Source: Bacteroides sp. (GTDB taxonomy: Bacteria; Bacillota; Clostridia; Oscillospirales; Ruminococcaceae). From it: 50,388 bases of DNA. The stretch spans positions 1 through 50,388 of the forward strand of contig JAMPHV010000010.1 of NCBI GenBank assembly GCA_023663265.1, in the 5' to 3' direction. Positions 41,101 through 50,388 of this stretch are shown here, in pieces (the stretch's first letter is position 1; each line of letters opens with the position of its first letter). A program made the translations under genes and the position numbers. The notes beneath the pieces were generated by a model, which saw only the letters and a program-made list of their open reading frames with translations, had not been told where the DNA came from and ran no database searches.

Positions 41101-44100
41101 AGCGCTTTTTCGGCTGCCCGAGGCGGCAAGCTCCTTGTTTTTTCGGCGAAGCTGCACCAAATTTCGCCTTACCGCAAACACAAAAAGTATCATAGCCAGA
41201 CAGGAAAAATTACAGCATATGCACATAGTAACGTAAACCAGCACGAACGGGTCTATTTCCTCGGGAGAGAAGAACACAAAGCTCCCGATAAGCACGATAT
41301 CGCTCAGCACCGTCAGCCACACGCAAAGCTTCACAGATAAAAAGAAGCCGCAGGAAACGACGGCGCAGGTAAACAAAAGCGGAAGAAAAAGCATGCTTCC
41401 GTTTATGGCGGACATAACAAAGCAGGAGACCACGTAGAACGCCACCAGTATATAGGGCATTGCGCGGCGCAGCTTTCCGCTGATAAAGACGGCGAGGGGC
41501 ACAAGAAAAAGCGCGCCGTCGCAGATAAGAGCCGCATTCCTCGCCTGCGGCTCCAGGACCAGACAGGAATAGACAAGATGTACAAGCGTTGAAAAAAAGA
41601 AAAGCACAAACAACGCGATCATTACGTTTTTATATTTAAACATCGGTTTAGCCGCTTCCTCCGTAGGGTGTTCTTGATTTATGTGTATTTAAATAATATT
41701 CTACCACAAACGAGCAAAATTTGCAATATTTTAGAGACTTAAGTTTCCGTAAAATTTAATGAAATTTACTCCGATTATTGGTTAATAGTATCAATTTCAC
41801 GCTTGACTTTTACACGGCGCTATGGTATACTTTATTATGTATTATTGTGATTTATCGAATAAATATGGATTCTAAGAGTTGAAGCTGTGCTTGGAGGCAA
41901 GAGATGAAGAAGGGAAAATTTAAAAAATCGGCTGTCGGTATACTGACGGCTGCCGCGGTTCTAATGACAGGCACCTCGGCGAGTCTGTATGCCGATTCCG
42001 AATATAGATATAACGATAATGAAAAAATATCCGCCGTTTCCGACGGTGAGGCGTATGAAACGGTTTTCACGGAATATTCCGAGCCGGAGTCTCCCGAGCC
42101 GATCACGGAAAACACGGAGGAGGAATCCCCCGAAAGCGGCAGCGAGACCGAGATCGGTTCCGTAACGGAAGCTCCCGAAAGCACCCCCTCGGAAACCGAG
42201 CCCGCTATTTCCGAGGAAATAACGTCCGAAGCAACATCGAAGCCTCATTTTGTCGTACCTACCGAGGCTCCCTCCACTGCCTCCCCGATCATAATCATAC
42301 TGATAGGTCCCCAATTCGGACCCGTGGAATCGGATGAGCCTGTCCCCTTTGAGCCTATTTCCTTTGAAACAACCATGCCCGAGCCTGCGCCGCCGCAGAC
42401 AACTCTTCCTCCGAAGGAGCCCACCGTCGCCCAAGAGGTAGTGACCGAGGGAGATGTTCCCAAGGTCAAAATGGATATAAGCGGCGCGGAGCTGCTGACG
42501 GCGATAGTCGATCCCTTTGAAAGAGCGGGACTTACAGACGGTCCCGAGGTCGGAGCCGTCCTCTCGGTAAGGGACGGAAGCGGCTTAAGCGACGCCGATA
42601 AGGAGCTTATCCTTGCTGCCGCCCAAGCGTCGCCCAACGTCCGCTATTCTGTGGGACAATACCTCGATATAAGCCTGACAAGGACCCTTTACGGAGAAGA
42701 GCTCAGCATTTCCGAGACCTATAAAAAGATAACCCTAACGATAGAAATACCTCAAAGCATAAAGGACCCCTCTTATACATACGGCTTGATAAGAGTACAC
42801 GACGGAACCGCCGTGCTGCTGGACGATCTGGACGGCGATCCCGACACGATCACGGTAAAAACCGATCTTTTTTCCGCCTACGCCATTGTTTACACAAAAG
42901 ATATCGTGAACCAAGACGTCAATATAAAAACGGCAAACCGTCTCGATCGGCTTAATATCTTCCTTTTCCTCACCGCGGCGGCGGTCATACTGTGCTCCTT
43001 TGCGGCGATATACGTTTTATGGAGCGGCAAGAGCCGCAAGCACGGAAAAAAATAATTCCCAATATTGAGAGGAATCATGAAAAATTTAAAGGTTCGTATT
43101 CCGATGTACTTTATCGGACTGTTTATAATGACTATAGGCATTGCCTTTTCGGTGCGCTCCGACTTGGGAGTGTCGCCCGTGAGCTCTGTTCCTTACACCC
43201 TTACCGTTGTGTGGAACGTTGAAATGGGGCTCGCCACCTTTTTGTTCCACATTGTTCTTGTGATCATACAAATGCTTCTGCTGAGGCGCAGATTTAAACC
43301 AAGGAATCTTATCCAGCTTGCTGTGGGAGTGGTTTTCGGACTGTTCACCATGCTGTGCAACAATTTGGTGATGATGATACCCATGCCCGACAGTCTTCCC
43401 TTTAGGATAGCTATGTTAGCGGTCAGCATCATAGTAGTGGCGGTGGGGCTGTTTCTGTACGTGCCCGCCGATATAATGCCCTTGGCGGGAGAGGGAACCA
43501 TGCTTGCCATTTCCGAAATAACGGGCTTTAAATTTTCCAATGTCAAAATAGGCTTTGACGTTTCCCTTTCGGTCATTTCCCTTGCGGTATGCCTTGTTAT
43601 GCTTCACAGCATGGGCAGCGTAGGCGTGGGAACGGTGGTGTCCGCAGTGCTTACAGGCGTCGTGCTGGGAGTTATCACCAAGCTGTTCGGAGAAAAAAGG
43701 GACAGCTTGATAAAGGGACGGGAACGGAATGACGACGCCTGATCAACAAATCGAAAGGAACCTTCTTTTATGCCCGATCAATCCGTAGCCTACAAGTGCC
43801 CGAGCTGTAACGCTCCGCTGTCCTTTAAAACGGAAACGCAGAGCTTTGTCTGCGATTACTGCGGCGGAAGCTACAGCAGGCTTGAAATAGAAGCTATGAC
43901 CGCGAAAGCCGAAAAAACGGAGCCCGCAAGTCACGAGCATATTATCGACGAGGGCATGCAGCGCACCTTTTCAAAGGACAGCAGCCTTTATATGTGTCCC
44001 ACCTGCGGAGCGCAGGTCATTACCGATTCCGAGCTTTCCGCCTCGGCGATATGCCACTACTGTCACAGTCCTATCGTGCTTTCGGGAAGATTGAGCGGGG

Positions 44101-47100
44101 AATTTTGCCCCGATATGATCATTCCCTTTAAGAGAACAAGGGAAAATGCTCTGGAGGGCTTCGACGAGTGGACCAAAAAACACAAATTCTTTCTTGCCAA
44201 GGGCTTTACCGACAAGAAAAGCCTTGAAAAAATACAGGGTCTTTACGTTCCCTTTTGGCTGGCGGACTGCGTGGTCGAGGGAAATATGACCGCCGACTGC
44301 TATAAAACGATAAGCGCGGTAAGACGGGGCGATTACATAGTAAAAACCGAAAGCAAGCACCTTGTTACCAGACAGGGAAAGCTTAATATAGACGGCGTTC
44401 CCGCCGACGGCTCCTCAAAGGCGGACGATCTGCTGATGGAAAGCATAGAGCCCTTTAATTACGCGGAGCTGGTAAAATTCGACATGCCCTACCTTTCGGG
44501 ACATTACGCGGAAAAATACGACGTGTCCAAGGAACAGATTTACGGCCGTATACAGGCAAGGGCAAAGGAAGCCACAAGAGAGGAGTTCAAATCGACCGTC
44601 AAGGGCTATACCCGCACGGTGGTGCTCAACGAAAGCTATAATATAAGAGGCATACGCTGGAAGTACGTAATGCTCCCCATGTGGTTTTTATCATATCACT
44701 ATAAGGACAAAATGTACTATTACGCCATGAACGGACAAACGGGAAAGTTCGGCGGCACCTTGCCCATAAACAAGCTTAAGCTGATCCTATTCAGCTTCGG
44801 CATTCCCTTTCTCATAGCTCTTGCGCTGACGCTGCTTACGGTATTCGCAGGCTCGCTGTGACCGCATGCAAGTCTCTCGATTGGGTATATCTTTCCGAAA
44901 GGAGCGGTCCGCAGAGACTGCGGACGTTAATAATATGCTGAAAAAAATCACCGTTTCCTTTTTATCGGCGGTATTCGCTCTGCTTTTGGCGGCGGGGGTA
45001 TTTGCCGATACCGACCCTCGGGTCTTCATAATAGACGATAACGGGCATATCACTGAGGACGAAAAAGCCGCGATAAGCTCCGAAGCGGAGGCTTTCGCCG
45101 AAAAAAGCGGCTTTAACGTTATGATCGCCGTTGCCGATGACGTCGGCTCCCCGAAAACCGAAAGCCGCGCGGCAGAATACGCCGAAGAGCTGTACGACGA
45201 ATACTTCGGCGAGGGCGCGGACGGGGTCCTGCTTCTGATAAATAACGATACCGAATACAACTATATCACTGTCGGCGGAGACTGCGCCGGCTATTACGGC
45301 GATTACCGCACGGAAAGGATATTCGACGCGATCCTCGAATATATATCCGAAGCCGACTATTATTCCGCCGCTCTTATCTTTGTTTTCGAGCTGGATTACT
45401 ATTTCGACAAGGGACCCGAGGACGCTGAGCTTGACTATACGGAGCTTGATGACGCTATACTTGACTACCCGCAGGAGACAGCCGCCGAAACGGAGGAGGC
45501 GTTCGTCAATACCGACCCGAGGGTCCGCATCATAGACGATTACGGATACTTAAGCGAGAGCGATAAAGCCTCCATAAGCTCCAAGGCAGGCGTTTTTGCC
45601 GAAAAAAGCGGCTTTAACGTTATGATCTCCATAACCGACGACATCGGAACCCCCAAAACCGACAGCCATACGGTGGAATATGCCGACGACCTTTACGAGG
45701 AATACTTCGGGATAAACACCGACGGTATCCTGCTTTTGATAAACAACGATACAAAATACGACTACATCTCCACCAGCGGAGCCTGCATAAACTATTACAG
45801 CGATTACCGCATAGAAAGAATATTGGACGCGGTATACGACGATATAGTCGGCGGCGACTTTGCGTCCGCGTCCTTGGCTTTTGTTTCCGAGCTGGACTAC
45901 TATTACGGTATGGGGCGCGCCAACAGCCAGCGGGAGTTGCTCGGCTCCGAAATAGAGCTTGAAGCGGTTTTTTCGGTGCTGTTCTTTTTTATGTTTGCCG
46001 CATTGGTCGCGGGCTTTATAATTTACGGCTCCAATACGAAAAAATATAAGCTGGCAAAGGCTTCCACCGCGTTTTACGTCAACAAAAATTCCCTAAGGTT
46101 CGATCAATGCACGGACGTGTTTATGGGCAACTTTACCACCAGGACCTATTCTCCGAGAAGCTCGGGCGGCTCCTCTGGAGGCTCGAGAGGTCACAGCTCC
46201 ACGCATCATTCCCACAGCGGAGGAAGACACGGCGGCGGCGGAAGACATCGGTAAAATTTGCTTGAATTTCCATAAAAAAAGTGTTATACTATTTTCATAA
46301 ACTGCAAAAAGGATCTGATAACTTGAAAATATTTGACGCTCACTGTCATATCTTTCCCGAAAAAATAGCCGCCAAGGCTTCCGTCAACATCGGAAAATTT
46401 TACGGTCTGCATATGGACTTCGACGGCTCCGTTAAAACGCTTATGGATCTGTACACAAAGGCAGGCGTTGACAAGTGCCTGGTCCAGTCGGTCGCCACTA
46501 CCCCCGCGCAGGTGCAAAGCATAAACAATTTTATCGCCGAAAGCGTTAAGGAATATCCCGATATGTTTGTCGGCTTCTGCTCCCTGCACCCGCTTATGGA
46601 AAAAAAGGAGATCGAGACCGAGATAGACAGAGCTTTAAGCCTCGGCTTAAAAGGAATAAAGCTCCACCCCGATTTTCAGCAGTTCAAGATTGACGAACGA
46701 AAAGCGTACGATATTTACGAGGCGGCGGAGGGGCGGCTTCCGATACTGTTCCACACGGGGGATTACCGTTACGACTACTCCTCTCCCAAGCGTCTCGCCA
46801 ACGCCTTAAAGGATTTCCCGAGGCTTATCGCCATAGGCGCTCACTTCGGCGGCTGGAGCGAATGGGACGACGGAGAAAGGTATCTTGCGGACAACCCCAA
46901 CGTTTACGTCGATACCAGCAGCTCCCTGTATTCCGTCAGCCCGAAAAAGGCGCTTGAATATATAAAAGCTTTTACCCCCGACAGAGTTATGTTCGGCACA
47001 GATTACCCCATGTGGAGCGTAGAGGACGAGCTTAAGCATATGGAGCAGATCGACCTTTCCGACGGCGACAGGGAAAAGATCATGTATAAAACGGCATGCG

Positions 47101-50100
47101 GGCTGTTGGGAGTTGAATAAAAAACAATAAACAAGGAGAGAGATATATACCATGAATAAAAAACATCTTGTCATGTTATTATTTTCAATGGCATTTTCCC
47201 TCGTTCTGTCTTTGACCGTATCGGCGGAGGGCTCCGCTCTTGAAAACAGGATAATTTACATCTTCGACGATTCCAACGGCTTGCCTACAGGCGAAGCCAA
47301 CACGGTCATACAGACCGCCGAGGGCTATGTGTGGATAGGCAGCTACGGAGGTCTTATCCGCTATGACGGCACCACCTTTCACAATTATTCTGAAAACGGC
47401 GTTTTCCCCTCCTCCAGCATAAGGGCGCTGTTTCAGGACAGCGGAGGAAGACTTTGGATAGGCACCAACGATCAGGGCGTATTTTACTACGAAAACGATT
47501 CGTTTGTGCAGCTTACATACGAGGATAACGCGAGCTTCCTTTCCATACGCTCCTTTGCGGAGGGCAAAAACGGCGAGGTATACGTGGGAGCCACCTCGGG
47601 ACTGGCAAAGGCAGAGGGCGGCGCCTTGGTACGGGCAAGCGACACCATAGCCTCGACCGTGTATAATATCGCGGTTGACTCAAACGGCGTTGTATGGGCG
47701 TGCATCGACGACGGCATGGCTGAGCTGATAAAGGACGGAGAGACAATAGGCAGCTTCGATTCCTCCAAATACCTTAAGGCTTCCATGTACTGCCTGGGCG
47801 GCACGGAGAGCGGCGACGTGCTTTTGGGGACCAGCGAAAATTATCTTTACCGCGTTAAGCTGCTTGACGAAAATTATACCGACTCCTCCTTTGATTTTGC
47901 CGAATATACTACAGGAGACATTTCCACCGCCAACTGGGTCACGGAGGACCCCAAGGGGAACCTGTGGGCTGCGGCTCAAAACGGATTGGGGTACGCCGAC
48001 GCAAGCGGCGAATGGCACACGATAAACAGCGAGCATACAGCCTCCTCCCGCACCGTCTGCTTCGACTATGAGGGCAACGTGTGGGCGGCTTCAAGCAGCT
48101 ACGGCGTTATACATATCGTGGACAGCCTGTACAGCAATCCCAATGCCGCCGCGGATATCTCGGATATATTCATAAACACGATCGCTATCGACAACAGCGG
48201 CAGCTATTATTTAGGCACCGACAGCGGCGTTATTATGCTGAACAGCGATTTTAGACCCGTGACCAACGAGCTTACGGAGCTTTTGAACGGCGACCGCATA
48301 CGAAACATAAGCTGCGACAGCAAGGGCAATATATGGATAGGCGCGTACTATACGAACGGGCTGATCATGTACGAGCCGAGCAGCGGTAAAATCACGCAGT
48401 ACACCGAAGAAAACGGACTGTCAAGCAGTCAGATACGTCTTATAACGGAGCTGTCCGACGGCAGCGTCGCGGTAGCTACGCAAAACGGGGTAAGCGTTAT
48501 CGAAAACGGCGAGGTAACGAAAACCTATACCAAGGAAAACGGACTGGATTACCCCATTATCCTTTCCCTTTGCGAGGGCAGCGACGGAACGCTGTACGCG
48601 GGAAGCGACGGGCAGGGCATTTACGCCGTAAAGGACGGCAGCGTTGCCCATTACGGCTTTGACGAGGGCTTGCCCGCGGGGGTCGTACTGCGTATGCTTC
48701 TTGACGAGGAGGGCAAGGGACTGTTTATCAGCGCGGGAAACAGCCTTTACTACTGGGATTTTGAAAGCTTCCGCCTGTTGGACAATTATATAAAAAGCCC
48801 CGGAAGCATTTTTGACCTCAGACTGCAAGACGGCGAGCTGTGGCTTATGCAAAGCAACGGAATACATATACTCGATCGGGAAAAGCTGCTGTCGGGAGAG
48901 GATACGAAGGTGCGTATTCTCGGCAACGCCTACGGACTTACGGGCACCTTGAACGCCAACACCTGGAATACGGAAAAGGACGGCATACTTTACCTCTGCA
49001 CCTCCGAGGGAATCTCCGTTTTGGACCTTGAGCAGATGAGCGAGGGGGAAACGGCGATAAGAGGCGCAATAAACCAGGTCTCCGTTGACGATACGGTCTA
49101 CAGCTCTCCCGAAAGCGTAAGCATTGACAGCGGCGCCACCCGTCTTACCTTTAATTTCGCGCCTCTTTCCTTTTCGGGAAAAACCGTAACGGTAAGATAC
49201 CGCTTAAAGGGCTTTGACGAGGGCGTTACGGTGCTGACCAACAACGAACCCATGAGCGCCAGCTACACCAATCTTTCGGGCGGCGATTACGAATTTTGCA
49301 TAGAGGTGTTGGGCTCGGACGGAGAAACGGTGGTTTCTTCTCTTACGGTGCCCGTGCACAAGGATTACCGCCTCGTTGAGCTGACTTGGTTTTGGGTAAT
49401 TGCGGCGGCTTTGGCATTGGCGCTGATCATTTGGTGCGCGGTGGTAATAATACACATCAAGACGGCGCACCTAAAAAAGCGCCAGAACGAGTACAGGCGC
49501 ATTATAGGCGAGGCGCTGAGGACCTTTGCAAACGCCATTGACGCAAAGGACAAATACACAAACGGTCACTCTCTAAGAGTCGCCACCTATTCTCTTGAGA
49601 TAGCCAAAAAGCTGAACTTCTCCGAGGACGACCAGGAAAGGATATACAACATAGCCCTGCTGCACGATATAGGCAAGATAGGGATTTCAGACAGGATATT
49701 GAACAAGCCCGGAAAGCTTACGCCCGAGGAGATCGAAACGGTAAAGCGGCACCCGCTGATAGGCGGCGAAATTTTAAAGGATTTTGCCTCCATACCCGGT
49801 ATCAGCGAGGGCGCGCGGTATCATCACGAGCGCTACGACGGCACGGGCTACAACGAAGGCTTAAAGGGCGAGGAGATACCTTATTTCGCACGCATAATCT
49901 GCGTAGCCGACAGCTATGACACCATGTCGGGCGGCAGACATTATCAAGAAAGCAGAGACAGCAATTGGGTCAAGGAAGAGCTTTTGCGCTGCTCGGGAAC
50001 GCAGTTTGACCCCGCCATTGTCAAGATAATGATCGAACTTATAGACGAGGGAAAGGCTCCCGTAAGCTTTGAAGATACCAAGATACGAATGTTTTATGAA

Positions 50101-50388
50101 GAGTGATTCGATAATAACGCTATAAAAAAGGGGCTGTAAAAGGCGCTGTAAAAAACGACCTGTCGAAAACGGGTCGTTTTTTCGTTATAATTTAAGCTTC
50201 CCCAAAATTCAAAGCAAAAAAAGGAGAAATCGTTATGACAAAAGTAAAAGCGAACATCTTAAAATGAAAATAAGCATTGAATAAAAAGCAGAATGAGCTT
50301 TAAATAAAGCTTAATAAATCATTATAAAACATCGGCAGTTATAATTCTAAGCGCCTGCATTTTTAAAAAAACGGAATACCGACTTATA

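Overview
The window reads as the chromosome of a Clostridia member, most likely a Ruminococcaceae/Oscillospiraceae gut anaerobe. Pointers are HydF for [FeFe]-hydrogenase maturation, a GlnRS gene directly behind GluRS, a degenerate type IV pilus locus, a DUF4860-like protein, EpsG-type and GtrA membrane proteins, several T/E/S-rich membrane-anchored surface proteins, and AGGAGG-type ribosome sites with GTG/TTG starts. The genus is inferred from gene content only. No rRNA, tRNA, CRISPR array, transposase, integrase or phage gene was seen.

Layout. 0.1-5.2 kb (minus): a two-gene unit with its own promoter and terminator, coding for a degenerate SNF2-like helicase and a 1020-aa sacsin-type GHKL ATPase. 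This is the best candidate for an undescribed system. 5.3-9.1 kb (minus): glycolysis genes pgk-tpiA-gpmI. 9.2-16.1 kb (minus): miaB-trmL-degV, and prmA - small membrane protein - recD2 - comF. 16.2-21 kb (plus): gltX-glnS, a sirtuin, and an unknown 176-aa protein. 21.0-26.3 kb (plus): a promoter, a transglutaminase-like lipoprotein, then pilC, four pilin-like or membrane proteins and pilT. 26.4-28.5 kb (plus): metA-hydF.

28.6-34.9 kb (mostly minus) is an envelope polysaccharide and surface region: Wzm/Wzt-like ABC transporter, two stalked surface proteins, an EpsG-like polymerase and a glycosyltransferase. 34.9-39.1 kb holds a Big2-domain surface protein, an NfeD-like protein, a CorC/CNNM transporter and GtrA. 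39.1-41.7 kb (minus) is a histidine-kinase-like protein without its phospho-acceptor His, followed by a Cys-rich DegV protein. 41.8-46.3 kb (plus) is a four-gene operon: stalked surface protein, YczE-like membrane protein, zinc-ribbon protein and a double-TPM protein. 46.3-50.1 kb (plus) is an amidohydrolase followed by a beta-propeller/HD-GYP receptor.

Many promoters follow one housekeeping pattern (a TTGAAA-like -35, exactly 17 bp, a TATAAT-like -10), and they help fix several starts. The same 33-nt terminator sequence follows the first and the last large gene of the window, in opposite orientation on the map but in the same sense relative to its gene.
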